Source: Burkholderiales bacterium (GTDB lineage: Bacteria > Pseudomonadota > Gammaproteobacteria > Burkholderiales > SG8-39). From it: 64,000 nucleotides of DNA. Both the position numbers and the translations under genes were made by a program. The notes beneath the pieces are model-generated. The model did not search any database, had not been told where the DNA came from, and saw only the letters and a program-made list of their open reading frames with translations. Location of the stretch: contig JADLAV010000037.1 in assembly GCA_020848075.1 (NCBI GenBank), forward strand, positions 1-64,000, given 5' to 3'. Shown here piece by piece: positions 46,303 through 55,367 of the stretch; within the stretch, counting starts at the first letter, position 1, and every line of letters begins with the position of its first letter.

Positions 46303-47076
46303 ATGAGCGTGGATTTCGCAATCGAGGAGGGCGTCGGCGTCATCTCGCTCAACCGCGCGCCCGCCAACGCCTACGACTGGGAGATGCTGCGCGGCTTGAC
46401 CGATGCGGTGCGCCGGGCGCGCGAGGATCCGGCGGTGCGCGTCGCGGTGGTGCGCAGCGTGGTGCCTAAGTTCTTCTGCTCCGGGGCCGACATCTCGACC
46501 CTGCGCGGTTCCGACCGGACGCAGTTCGCCAACTTCCTCGCGGTCGCGCACGAGTGCGTCGAACTGATCACGCGCACCCCGAAGCTCTTCATCGCCGCGA
46601 TCGCCGGGCACTGCATCGGCGGCGGCCTGGAGATCGCGCTGGCATGCGACTTTCGCTACGCGAGCGCCGGCAGGTACCGCTTCGGCCTCGCCGAGGTCAA
46701 CCTCGGGCTCGCGCCGGGCATGGGCGGCACGCAGCGCCTGCCTCGGCTCATCCCGAAGAGCCGCGCGCTGCACATGATGGTGACGGGGGAGATGCTCGGA
46801 CCGGACGAGGCGCTGCAAGCCGGTATCGTCGATCGGATCTACCCCGAGGACTCCTTCTGGAGCGAGGTGACGGGTGCGGCGCGCAAGCTCGCTGCGGGGC
46901 CGACCATGGCGCAGGGCTACATAAAGATGTCGGTCAACGCGGGGCTGGAGACCAGTCTCGCCGAGGGGCTGGCAATCGAGCGCGCGCATCAGAACATGCT
47001 GTTCGCGTCGGACGACGCCGCCGAGGGCGTGAAGGCGTTCCTCGAGAAGCGGCCGGCGAACTTCTCCGGTAAATGA
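46303..47076 (+). CDS. Enoyl-CoA hydratase (crotonase) 1
   Basis: 257 residues. Both catalytic glutamates are present: the 'GGGLEIALACDF' Glu and the 'LAEVNLGLAPGMGG' Glu, so a genuine hydratase. CoA-binding and oxyanion loops are 'FFCSGADISTLRG' and 'AGHCIGGGLE'. Starts 12 bases after the PaaA-like stop, at ATG 46303. Confidence 0.88.
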   Translation: MSVDFAIEEGVGVISLNRAPANAYDWEMLRGLTDAVRRAREDPAVRVAVVRSVVPKFFCSGADISTLRGSDRTQFANFLAVAHECVELITRTPKLFIAAIAGHCIGGGLEIALACDFRYASAGRYRFGLAEVNLGLAPGMGGTQRLPRLIPKSRALHMMVTGEMLGPDEALQAGIVDRIYPEDSFWSEVTGAARKLAAGPTMAQGYIKMSVNAGLETSLAEGLAIERAHQNMLFASDDAAEGVKAFLEKRPANFSGK

Positions 47077-47116
47077 TGCGCGCCGGAGCGCCGAAGGGGA
47101 AACGGGTCTCGGTCAA

Positions 47117-47917
47117 GTGAGCGCCGGAGCGTCTTACGAGTTCCTCGGGCTGGAGCGGGACGGGGGCGTCGCCACCCTCACGTTGAACCGCCCGGCCGCG
47201 CTGAACGCCTGGCACCGGCAGATGCGCGCAGAGCTGCGGGAGGCGGTGCGCGCACTGGTCGAGGACGAGGAGCTTCGGGTACTGGTGATCACTGGCGCCG
47301 GGCGTGCGTTCTCGGCCGGCGAGGATGTGCGCGGGATGCAGGGGCTCGCCGAGATCGGCACGCGCGGCTTCCGCCGCGTGGCGCGCGCCATCCATAACGT
47401 GTTCGACGAGCTGGAAGCAATCGAGGTGCCGGTGATCGCGGCGATCAATGGCGTCGCGGCGGGCGGCGGCTTGGAGCTCGCCCTGTCGTGCGATTTCCGA
47501 TTGGCCGCGAGCGGCGCCAAGCTCGGCTTCCCGGAGAACAACGTCGGGCTGATTCCCGGCTCGGGCGGATGCTCGCGGCTGGTGAAGCTGGTCGGACTGG
47601 CCCAGGCGAAGCGCCTGGTGATGACCGGCGACATGATCACCGCCGAGCGCGCGCTCGAACTCGGCCTGGTCGAGGAGGTGCTTGCGCCCGAGCGCCTGAT
47701 GGATCGCGCCCGGGAGCTCGCCGGACAGCTCGCCGGCAAGGCGCCGCTCGCCCTCGGGCTCGCGAAGGTGATCCTGAACGCCTGCGTGAATGTGGACCCG
47801 GAGACTGGCCGCGACCTCGAGCGCCTTGGACAGAGCATCCTGAAGAAGACCGAGGATCATCTCGAGGGCGCACGGGCTTTCGTCGAGAAGCGCAAGCCGC
47901 GCTTCCAGGGCCGCTGA
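47117..47917 (+). CDS. Enoyl-CoA hydratase (crotonase) 2
   Basis: 266 residues, GTG start 47117. Crotonase with 'AFSAGEDVRGMQGL' and 'INGVAAGGGLELALSCDFR' (catalytic Glu), 'LGFPENNVGLIPGSGG' (second catalytic Glu). Likely hydrates an enoyl-CoA in the pathway. 40 bases after gene 1. Confidence 0.86.
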   Translation: MSAGASYEFLGLERDGGVATLTLNRPAALNAWHRQMRAELREAVRALVEDEELRVLVITGAGRAFSAGEDVRGMQGLAEIGTRGFRRVARAIHNVFDELEAIEVPVIAAINGVAAGGGLELALSCDFRLAASGAKLGFPENNVGLIPGSGGCSRLVKLVGLAQAKRLVMTGDMITAERALELGLVEEVLAPERLMDRARELAGQLAGKAPLALGLAKVILNACVNVDPETGRDLERLGQSILKKTEDHLEGARAFVEKRKPRFQGR

Positions 47918-47971
47918 GTCTCGGCGCGTCCGGCCCGGCGCACGATCGCCCGAGCGGGCGAGGAGGAATAG

Positions 47972-48781
47972 GTGCCGTACCAGCAGGTGCTCTACGACGT
48001 ACGGGATGCGATCGCGACGGTCACGCTGAATCGGCCGGAGCGCCACAACGCGTGGACCGACGTCATGGCGGGCGAGTTGTACGACGCGGTGCGCGCCGCG
48101 GCGGCCGATCGCGCGGTGCGCGTGATCGTGCTCGCGGCGGCCGGCAAGGCGTTCAGTGTGGGCGCCGACGTGGATGCGCTCGCGAGCCTCGATCCCGACG
48201 CGCTCCTCACCAAGCTGCCGCGACCGCTCGACATGCGGATCCGGGCCGACTATCAGACCCGCTGCGCGTTTCCGGCGGCGGTGCCCAAGCCGATCGTGGC
48301 CATGCACCAGGGGGTGACCGCCGGGATCGCGCTCATGCACGCGCTCTTCTGCGACGTGCGCTTCGCTGCCGAGGACGCTTTTTTCACCACTGCTTTCGCC
48401 AGGATCGGGCTCGGCGCCGAGTACGGCGCCGCGTGGATCCTGCCGCGCATCGTCGGGCACGCGAACGCGCTCGACATGCTCCTCTCCGGCCGCCGCGTGG
48501 ATGCGCGCGAGGCGCTGCGCATGGGACTCGTCAATCAGGTGCATCCCGCCGACAGGCTCGCCGAGGCGACATACGCCTACGCACGCGAGATCGCCGAGCG
48601 CGTCTCTCCGCGCTCGGCACGAGCGATCAAGCACCAGGTGTGGGAGGCGCCGTTCCAGACCCTTGCCGAGGCAGTCAATCTCGCCGCCGCCGATATGCTG
48701 GAAGCGGTGCGCAGCGCCGACTTCCGGGAGGGCCTCGCGGCTTTTCGCGAGAAGCGATCGCCGCGTTTTCCCGGGGAGTAG
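47972..48781 (+). CDS. Crotonase-family protein lacking both hydratase glutamates
   Basis: 269 residues, GTG 47972 with AGGAGGAATAG upstream. Fold matches crotonase ('AFSVGADVDALASL', 'LSGRRVDAREALRMGLVNQVHP'), but the oxyanion/catalytic segment reads 'GVTAGIALMHALFCDV' (Ala where Glu144 is expected) and 'FARIGLGAEYGAAWILP' (Arg where Glu164 is expected). So it is not a hydratase; an isomerase, lyase, hydrolase or ring-cleaving activity is more likely. Confidence 0.8.
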   Translation: MPYQQVLYDVRDAIATVTLNRPERHNAWTDVMAGELYDAVRAAAADRAVRVIVLAAAGKAFSVGADVDALASLDPDALLTKLPRPLDMRIRADYQTRCAFPAAVPKPIVAMHQGVTAGIALMHALFCDVRFAAEDAFFTTAFARIGLGAEYGAAWILPRIVGHANALDMLLSGRRVDAREALRMGLVNQVHPADRLAEATYAYAREIAERVSPRSARAIKHQVWEAPFQTLAEAVNLAAADMLEAVRSADFREGLAAFREKRSPRFPGE

Positions 48782-48811
48782 CGCGAGCGCTGCGATCACC
48801 GAGCCCGGCAC

Positions 48812-49507
48812 GTGAAGGAGACCCGCAAGAGCGTGCGGTCGCAGAGCGCGACCACGAAGCGCGCACAGCGCCAGGCGAGCACCGAGCGACTGCTCGAGGC
48901 CGCCCAGGGCCTGTTCGTCTCGCAGGGCTACCGGCAGACCAATCTCGATCAGATCGCGAGCGCGGCGGGCCTCACCAAGGGCGCGGTGTACTTCTACTTC
49001 CGCAGCAAGGAGACCGTGCTCCTCGAGCTGCTCAAGCAGGTCCAGGCGATCGTCGTCGAGCGTGCGCTCAAGGCCACGGCGAGCGCCGGTCCCCGCGCAA
49101 TCGACCGTCTGGTTGCATTCCTGCATCATCAGAGCAAGCTCGGCGTCACGCATCGCGACGCGGTGCTGCTCCTCATCCTGATGTCGCTCGAGTTTAGCGA
49201 GCGCAAAGGTCCGGTGCGCAACATGCTGCGCCGGGTCTATCGAGAGCTGTACGATGCGGTCGAACGGCTGATCCGGGACGGCCAGCGCACGGGCGAGATC
49301 AGGACCGACGTCAGAGCCCGCGAGCTCTCGGCGATCGTCATGGCGATCCACGACGGCACGTTCCTCGAATGGTACCGGCGCTCGCCGACGCTGCGCGGGC
49401 CGGAAGTGGTGCGCGCGTTGCGCGGCGTGCTGCTGACGGGCGTCTCCGGGCAACCGGCGCACGCGTTTGCCAGTCGCGCGCGGCGCACGCGGGCGCGGGT
49501 GGCGTGA
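48812..49507 (+). CDS. TetR-family transcriptional regulator
   Basis: 231 residues, GTG start. N-terminal helix-turn-helix 'EAAQGLFVSQGYRQTNLDQIASAAGLTKGAVYFYFRSKETVLLEL' typical of TetR/FadR types. C-terminal helical ligand domain ('GVTHRDAVLLLILMSLEF'). It overlaps the next gene by 4 bases, so it is co-transcribed. Likely represses via the two palindromes at 45501 and 63063, with a CoA-ester inducer (inference). Confidence 0.88.
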   Translation: MKETRKSVRSQSATTKRAQRQASTERLLEAAQGLFVSQGYRQTNLDQIASAAGLTKGAVYFYFRSKETVLLELLKQVQAIVVERALKATASAGPRAIDRLVAFLHHQSKLGVTHRDAVLLLILMSLEFSERKGPVRNMLRRVYRELYDAVERLIRDGQRTGEIRTDVRARELSAIVMAIHDGTFLEWYRRSPTLRGPEVVRALRGVLLTGVSGQPAHAFASRARRTRARVA

Positions 49508-50652
49508 GCTTCCTCGGCCTCGCGCACCGCACCCTGCCGCCGCAGACCGAGGGGCTGCGGCGCGAAGTGCGCGAGTTCCTGAGCGAGGCGCTTGCCGGGC
49601 GGAGCGCCGCCAGTCGCGCGCAGTCGTGGGACGGGTTCGATCCCGAGTTCAGCCGCAGCATCGGCGCGCGCGGATGGATCGGCATGACTTGGCCCAAACA
49701 GTACGGCGGCGCGGAGCGCAGCGCGCTCGAGCGCTATGTGGTGATCGAGGAGATGCTCGCTGCCGGCGCGCCGGTCTCGGCGCACTGGTTCGGCGACCGG
49801 CAGACCGGCCCGCTCCTTCTGCGCTATGGCACCGAGGCGCAGCGCAGAAGCATCCTGCCGTCGATCGCGCGCGGCGAGCTATGCGTGTGCATCGGCATGA
49901 GCGAGCCGGATGCCGGCTCGGACGTCGCTGCGATCCGCTCGCGCGCACGCAAGGTACCCGGCGGCTGGGAGATCACCGGCGCGAAGGTCTGGACCACCAA
50001 CGCGCATCGCGCGCATTACATGCTCGGCCTGTTTCGCACGGTGCCGGAGCCGTCGGAGCGGCACGCGGGGTTGTCCCAGTTCCTGGTGGACATGCGCTCG
50101 CCGGGGATCAGCGTTCGACCGATTCCCGACATCGCCGCACGCGAGCATTTCAACGAGGTGCGGTTCGACCAGGCGTTGGTGCCGGAATCGGCGCTGGTCG
50201 GCAAGGAAGGCGACGGCTGGACGCAAGCGATGGCCGAGCTCGCGTACGAGCGCAGTGGGCCGGAGCGCTACCTGAGCAGCGTGCAACTCCTGCTCGAGCT
50301 GGTGCGCGCCGTGGGCGCGGCTCCCGGCGAGCGCGTCCGCGTCGCAGTGGGGAAGGCGGTGGCGAGCATGGCGACGCTGCGGCAGATGTCGCTGGCCATT
50401 GCGGGCATGCTCGACTCGGGCGCCAATCCGGCGCTGGAGGCGGCGATCGTCAAGGATCTCGGCACCGCGTTCGAGCAGAGCCTGCCCGAGATCGTGCACG
50501 ATCTGCTCGGCACGGAGCCGGACCGCGCCGCCGTTGCCGACCTCGGCCGCGTCCATGCGCTGCTTCTCGAGCTCGCGCCGTGCTTTTCGCTGAGGGGCGG
50601 CACCCGCGAGGTGCTGCGCGGCATCGTGGCGCGCGGCCTCGGGCTGAGATGA
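49504..50652 (+). CDS. Acyl-CoA dehydrogenase, subunit or enzyme 1
   Basis: 382 residues, GTG 49504 inside the TetR stop (GTGA). N-terminal helices 'WIGMTWPKQYGG', FAD/substrate segment 'CIGMSEPDAGSDVAAIRSRARK', 'WEITGAKVWTTNAHRAHYMLGL', and C-terminal 'FSLRGGTREVLRGIVARGLGLR'. Paired with a second dehydrogenase-like gene 93 bases downstream; such pairs are alpha2beta2 enzymes in steroid-type catabolism. Confidence 0.85.
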   Translation: MSFLGLAHRTLPPQTEGLRREVREFLSEALAGRSAASRAQSWDGFDPEFSRSIGARGWIGMTWPKQYGGAERSALERYVVIEEMLAAGAPVSAHWFGDRQTGPLLLRYGTEAQRRSILPSIARGELCVCIGMSEPDAGSDVAAIRSRARKVPGGWEITGAKVWTTNAHRAHYMLGLFRTVPEPSERHAGLSQFLVDMRSPGISVRPIPDIAAREHFNEVRFDQALVPESALVGKEGDGWTQAMAELAYERSGPERYLSSVQLLLELVRAVGAAPGERVRVAVGKAVASMATLRQMSLAIAGMLDSGANPALEAAIVKDLGTAFEQSLPEIVHDLLGTEPDRAAVADLGRVHALLLELAPCFSLRGGTREVLRGIVARGLGLR

Positions 50653-50745
50653 ATCCGATGCGGCAGGTGCGGCGCTCTCCGGCTTCCGCGTGCACGAGGG
50701 CGCGGCGGGAGGCGGCGCTGCCGCGTCACGCCGCGAAGGACTGAG

Positions 50746-51834
50746 ATGAGCGAGATGCGGGCGTTCGTCGGCGAAACCGTCGAGCGCATTCTGCGCGACG
50801 CGGTGGACGAGCGGCTGCTCGCCGACGCAGAGCGGGGCGAATGGCCGGAGGCGCTGTGGCGCACCGTCGTCGCGAGCGGCCTCGCCGGCGTGCTGTCGGC
50901 GGAGAGCGCATCGCTCGGAGCGGGCTGGCCCGAGGCGTTCGACATCGTGGCGGCGGCGGGGCGTCACTGCGCGCCGCTGCCGCTCCCCGAGGCGATCGGT
51001 GCCGTCTGGCTGCTCTCTCTCGCGGGCATTGAATCCCCTGTCGGCCCGATCACGCTGGCAGCGGCCGGAGGCGACGAGGACTTGCGCCTCGCGCGACAGG
51101 GTCACGGCTGGCGACTTGCCGGCACGGCCGCGCGGGTGCCGTGGGGCGGACGGGCGACGCACGTCGTGCTCACGGCTGACGTCGGCGCCGAGCCGCACGT
51201 GGCTTGCGCGCCGACCTCCGGCTGCCGCATCACCCCGGGCGAGAATCTTGCGGGCGAGCCGCGCGACACGCTCGAGTTCTCCGGCGAAGGCGTGATCGCG
51301 GCGCCGGTGCCGGCCCCGCACGGTCGCGTCGACGCCGGCGCGCTCGGCGCGCTGTTGCGCTCGGCCCAGATCGCCGGCGCAGCGCAGGCCGTGCTCGATC
51401 TCTCGTTGAGCTACGCGAACACGCGCCGGCAATTCGACCGCCCGATCGGCCGCTTTCAGGCCGTGCAGCAGAGTCTCGCCGTGCTCGCCGCCGAGGCGGT
51501 GGCGGCGCGCATGGCTGCCGAGCATGCGTTCTTCCTGGCCGGCTCCGGCGGCCGCATGGAGGACGCCGCAGCAATCGCGAAGATCCGCGCCGGCGAGGCC
51601 GCCGGGCGCGCGGCCGCCATCGGGCACCAGGTGCACGGGGCGATCGGCTTCGCCCGCGAGCATCGGCTGAACCTTCTCACGCGCCGGCTGTGGTCGTGGC
51701 GGGCGGAGTTCGGCGCCGAAACCGTCTGGGCCGATCGGCTCGGCCGCGACGCCGTCGCGCGCGGCGCGGACGGACTGTGGCCATGGATCACCGGCGAGCT
51801 GTCGGGTGCGCGAGGCGAAGAGGTGAAGACATGA
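50746..51834 (+). CDS. Acyl-CoA dehydrogenase, subunit or enzyme 2
   Basis: 362 residues, shorter and more divergent than its partner. 'GLAGVLSAESASLGAGWPEAFD' N-terminus, weak middle domain, C-terminal helices 'SLSYANTRRQFDRPIGRFQAVQQSLAVLAAE' and 'GHQVHGAIGFAREHRLNLLTRR'. The mid-domain Ser/FAD motif of typical enzymes is not obvious. Likely heterodimer partner. 93 bases after its partner and overlapping the next gene by 4 bases. Confidence 0.8.
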   Translation: MSEMRAFVGETVERILRDAVDERLLADAERGEWPEALWRTVVASGLAGVLSAESASLGAGWPEAFDIVAAAGRHCAPLPLPEAIGAVWLLSLAGIESPVGPITLAAAGGDEDLRLARQGHGWRLAGTAARVPWGGRATHVVLTADVGAEPHVACAPTSGCRITPGENLAGEPRDTLEFSGEGVIAAPVPAPHGRVDAGALGALLRSAQIAGAAQAVLDLSLSYANTRRQFDRPIGRFQAVQQSLAVLAAEAVAARMAAEHAFFLAGSGGRMEDAAAIAKIRAGEAAGRAAAIGHQVHGAIGFAREHRLNLLTRRLWSWRAEFGAETVWADRLGRDAVARGADGLWPWITGELSGARGEEVKT

Positions 51835-52619
51835 GCGGCTTTCTCCTGCGGGAACTGCGAGACGGGGTGGCTACCTGGACGATGAACCGTCCGGACGAGC
51901 GCAACGCGCTCGGCGGCGAAGATCAGTTCGACGAATTCGTCGCCGCCTGCCGCGAGGCGAACGCCGATGCGTCCACGCGCGTGGTGATCCTGACCGGCAC
52001 CGGCCCGGCGTTCTGCGCCGGTGGCAACGTCAAGGACATGGCGGAGCGGGCCGGGATGTTCGGCGGCGGCCCGGAGCAGGTGCGCGCCAGCTACCGCTCC
52101 GGGATCCAGCGCATCCCGCTCGCCATGGACTCACTCGAGGTGCCGATCATCGCCGCGGTGAACGGGCCGGCGATCGGCGCTGGCTGCGATCTCGCGTGCA
52201 TGTGCGACATCCGCATCGCGTCCACTCGCGCGACGTTCGGCGAGGTGTTCGTGAAGCTCGGGCTGATCCCGGGCGACGGCGGGGCGTGGTTCCTGCAGCG
52301 GGCCGTCGGCTTCGCCAAGGCGGCCGAGATGACTTTTTGCGGCGAGCCGATCGACGCCGGCGAGGCGCTCGCCTGCGGCCTGGTGTCGAGAGTGGTCGCC
52401 CCGGAAAAGCTGCTCGACGAGGCGCGCGCGCTCGCCGGTCGGATCGCGGCGAACCCGACCGGGGCGGTCCGCATGGCGAAGCGCCTGATGCGCGAGGCGC
52501 GGCATGCCGGGCTCGCGGGCGTGCTCGAGCTCTCGGCTGCATTCCAGGCGATCGCCCACCACACCGACGCGCACGAGCAGTCGCTACGACGGCTGGCGCC
52601 GCGCGGTGAGCCGCGATGA
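51831..52619 (+). CDS. PaaG-like crotonase (isomerase-type)
   Basis: 262 residues. 'AFCAGGNVKDMAER' and 'NGPAIGAGCDLACMCDIRIAS' show Asp where the first hydratase Glu sits, and 'FGEVFVKLGLIPGDGGAWFLQRAVG' lacks the second Glu but resembles PaaG ('SKLGLIP..GGTW'), the ring-1,2-epoxyphenylacetyl-CoA isomerase that forms oxepin-CoA. It fits a step after PaaA-like epoxidation. ATG 51831 overlaps the dehydrogenase stop (ATGA). Confidence 0.82.
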   Translation: MSGFLLRELRDGVATWTMNRPDERNALGGEDQFDEFVAACREANADASTRVVILTGTGPAFCAGGNVKDMAERAGMFGGGPEQVRASYRSGIQRIPLAMDSLEVPIIAAVNGPAIGAGCDLACMCDIRIASTRATFGEVFVKLGLIPGDGGAWFLQRAVGFAKAAEMTFCGEPIDAGEALACGLVSRVVAPEKLLDEARALAGRIAANPTGAVRMAKRLMREARHAGLAGVLELSAAFQAIAHHTDAHEQSLRRLAPRGEPR

Positions 52620-54109
52620 GCGGAGGAACGGCGCTCGGAATCGCGGCCTGCGGCGGGTATGTCCCGCGGCTGCGGCTCGCGCGGCGCGCGATCGTCGAGG
52701 CCAACGCCTGGTTCAATCCCGGCCTGAAATCGCATGCTGCCGGCGCTCGCGCGATCTGCAACTGGGACGAGGACGCCATGACGATGGCGGTCGAGGCAGC
52801 GCGTGACTGCCTGGCGAGCGACGGCGTGCCCGAGATCGACACCCTGCTACTCGCGTCGACGACGCTGCCCTTTCTGGAGCGGCACAACGCCGGCGTCGTG
52901 CGCGCCGCGCTGGCGCTCCCGGAGCACATGATGACGCTCGACGTCACCGCGTCGCAGCGCGCCGCCACCTCCGCGCTGATCACCGCGCTGCAGGCGCGAC
53001 GCGGACGCCCCGGCGGCGCCCTGGTGGTCGCCGCGGAACAGCGGCGCGCCAGGACCGCGAGCGCGCAGGAGTTGAGCTACGGCGACGCGGCGGCGGCCTT
53101 GGTCATCGCGGAAACGACCACGCCGATCGCCGAGTTCATCGGCGCGCACCAGGTGGCGGTCGATTTCGTCGACCATTACCGCGGGCAGCACGCGCCCTTC
53201 GACTACCAGTGGGAGGAGCGCTGGATCCGCGACGAGGGCTACCTGAAGATCGTGCCGAGGACGCTGCGCGGGCTCGCCGCGGCCACCGGGCTCGCCGCGG
53301 CGCAGATCGGCCGCCTGGTGATCCCGGTCGGACGCAGCGCAGCGCAGGCCATCGCCAAGGCGATCGGCGCGCCGCCGCAAAGCGTGTGCGACGATCTGTC
53401 GCAGGGCGTCGGGGATAGCGGTGCGGCGCATCCGCTCGTCATGCTCGCGCACGCGCTCGAGCACGCAGTAGCGGGCGAGATCATCGTTGCGGTCGGCTGG
53501 GGCCAGGGCTGCGACGCGATCGCGTTCCGCGCCACCGGCGCGGCGGCGCATCGGCGCGTGGGCGGCGGCATCGGGCAGAGCATCGCGCGCGGCGTGGCGG
53601 ACGCGAACTACATGCGCTACCTTGCCTTCAACCGCCTGGTCGAGCAGGAGCAGGGCATGCGCGCCGAGGCGGACCGTCAGACCGCGCTCAGCGCCTTCTA
53701 CCGCCACCGCGACATGGTCACGGCGCTCGTCGGCGGGCGCTGCGTGCGCTGCGGGACGCCGCAGTTTCCGCCGAGCAGCGTGTGCGTCAATCCAGAGTGC
53801 CAGGCGCGCGGCGAGCAGGAGCCGTTCCGGTTCGCCGATGCCCCCGCACACGTGCAGAGCTGGACCGCGGACAACCTGACCTACTGCCCCGATCCCCCGC
53901 AGTACTTCGGCATGATCGTGTTCGAGGGCGGCGGGCGCATGATGGTGGACTTCACCGACGTCGATCGCGAGACCATCGCTACCGGCGCCCCGGTGCGAAT
54001 GGTGTTTCGCGTGAAGGAGCGCGACTCGCGGCGCGGCTTCGTGAAGTATTTCTGGAAGGCGGTCCCGGGGCGCGCCCGGGCGGAGGAGGACCGTGGCGAC
54101 GGGCATTAG
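52616..54109 (+). CDS. HMG-CoA-synthase-like protein fused to DUF35 OB domain
   Basis: 497 residues. Residues ~5-350 are a thiolase-superfamily/HMG-CoA-synthase-like fold ('LASTTLPFLERHNAGVVRAAL', 'LSQGVGDSGAAHPLVMLAHAL'). The expected Cys nucleophile position reads 'DVTASQRAATSAL' (109-121), with Ser113 and no Cys, so Claisen chemistry may be lost. Residues ~375-490 are DUF35/OB-fold with zinc ribbon Cys376-x2-Cys379-x10-Cys390-x4-Cys395, a CoA-channelling module. ATG 52616 overlaps the crotonase stop (ATGA). Separate HMGCS, DUF35 and thiolase form a complex in archaea; here DUF35 is fused. Confidence 0.82.
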   Translation: MSGGTALGIAACGGYVPRLRLARRAIVEANAWFNPGLKSHAAGARAICNWDEDAMTMAVEAARDCLASDGVPEIDTLLLASTTLPFLERHNAGVVRAALALPEHMMTLDVTASQRAATSALITALQARRGRPGGALVVAAEQRRARTASAQELSYGDAAAALVIAETTTPIAEFIGAHQVAVDFVDHYRGQHAPFDYQWEERWIRDEGYLKIVPRTLRGLAAATGLAAAQIGRLVIPVGRSAAQAIAKAIGAPPQSVCDDLSQGVGDSGAAHPLVMLAHALEHAVAGEIIVAVGWGQGCDAIAFRATGAAAHRRVGGGIGQSIARGVADANYMRYLAFNRLVEQEQGMRAEADRQTALSAFYRHRDMVTALVGGRCVRCGTPQFPPSSVCVNPECQARGEQEPFRFADAPAHVQSWTADNLTYCPDPPQYFGMIVFEGGGRMMVDFTDVDRETIATGAPVRMVFRVKERDSRRGFVKYFWKAVPGRARAEEDRGDGH

Positions 54110-55292
54110 GGACAAGGTGGTGGTGCTCGGCATGGGATGCAGCCGCTTCGGCGAACGCTGGGACCAGGACGCCGAGGATCTGATGCTCGAGGCATTCGAC
54201 GAGTGTCTCGCCGACGCCGGGATCGAGACCGCACGCATCGACGCCGCCTGGTTCGCCACGGCCATGGACGAGGTGAACGTCGGCAAGTCGGCGATGCCGC
54301 TCGCGATGGCGTTGCGGCTACCGCTCATTCCGGTGACGCGCGTCGAGAACCTGTGCGCGAGCGGCACCGAGGCGTTTCGCGGCGCGGTCTACGCGGTGGC
54401 TTCGGGCGCAGCCGATATCGCGCTCGCGCTCGGCGTGGAGAAGCTGAAGGACACCGGTTACGGCGGGCTGCCACAGCGCGCCCGCGGCGTGACCAATTCG
54501 CTGTTCATTCCGAACCTCTCCGCCCCCGGCTGTTTCGCGCAGCTCGCGACCGCCTATGCCGCGCGCCACCGGGTGGCGCCGGCCGACCTCAAGCGCGCGA
54601 TGGCGCAGATCTCAGTGAAGAGCCACGACAACGCGCTCGAGAACCCGCGCGCGCATCTGCGCCGCAAGATCGACATCGAGGCGGTGCTGCGCGCGCCGAT
54701 CGTCGCGGAGCCGCTCGGGCTCTACGACTGCTGCGGGGTGAGCGATGGTGCGGCTGCGGCGATCGTGACGACGCCGGAGCTCGCCCGCAGCCTGGGCAGG
54801 ACCGACCTGGTCTCGGTGAAGGCCCTGCAGATCGCGGTGTCGAACGGACAGGAAGCGGGTCACAATTCCTGGGACGGCAGCTACATCCTCACGACGCGGC
54901 GCGCCGCGGCGCGTGCCTACGCCGAGGCGGGTCTCCGCGACCCGGCTGCGGAGCTCTCGATGCTCGAGTGCCACGACTGCTTTTCGATCACCGAGCTCGT
55001 CACCCTCGAGGATCTCGGCCTGTCGCCGGGCGGAAGGGCCTGGCATGATGCGCTCGAGGGGCGCTACAACGCGGACGGCGCACTGCCGTGCCAGATCGAC
55101 GGCGGCCTCAAGTGCTTCGGGCATCCGATCGGCGCCTCGGGCCTGCGCATGCTCTACGAGATGTACAGCCAGCTCCTCGGCAGGGCGGGAAAGCGCCAGC
55201 TCGCGTCCCCGCGGCTCGGGCTCACGCACAATCTGGGCGGCTTTCCCTACCAGAACATCTCGAGCGTATGCGTCGTCGGCCTGCTCGCGTGA
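54093..55292 (+). CDS. SCP2/archaeal-type thiolase
   Basis: 399 residues. Nucleophile Cys88 in 'ENLCASGTEAF', His294 in 'ECHDCFSITEL', His344 in 'KCFGHPIGASG', and the SCP2-type C-terminal 'THNLGGFPYQN' in place of the classical CxG. So catalytically competent and likely thiolytic. GTG 54093 lies 17 bases inside the fusion gene, implying coupling and probably a complex with its DUF35 domain. The final C-C cleavage of the pathway. Confidence 0.87.
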   Translation: MATGIRDKVVVLGMGCSRFGERWDQDAEDLMLEAFDECLADAGIETARIDAAWFATAMDEVNVGKSAMPLAMALRLPLIPVTRVENLCASGTEAFRGAVYAVASGAADIALALGVEKLKDTGYGGLPQRARGVTNSLFIPNLSAPGCFAQLATAYAARHRVAPADLKRAMAQISVKSHDNALENPRAHLRRKIDIEAVLRAPIVAEPLGLYDCCGVSDGAAAAIVTTPELARSLGRTDLVSVKALQIAVSNGQEAGHNSWDGSYILTTRRAAARAYAEAGLRDPAAELSMLECHDCFSITELVTLEDLGLSPGGRAWHDALEGRYNADGALPCQIDGGLKCFGHPIGASGLRMLYEMYSQLLGRAGKRQLASPRLGLTHNLGGFPYQNISSVCVVGLLA

Positions 55293-55367
55293 CCCGCCCT
55301 CGGCCGGTTAAGATTCGGTCGCGCTCCGCCGCGACGAGGCTCGCAACCAAGGACTCGAGAATGCGAA

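Noticed and set aside
46934..49462. 842-codon minus-strand open frame
   Set aside because: It lies antisense to three crotonases and the TetR gene and reads as His/Arg/Gly/Leu-rich shadow sequence without motifs.
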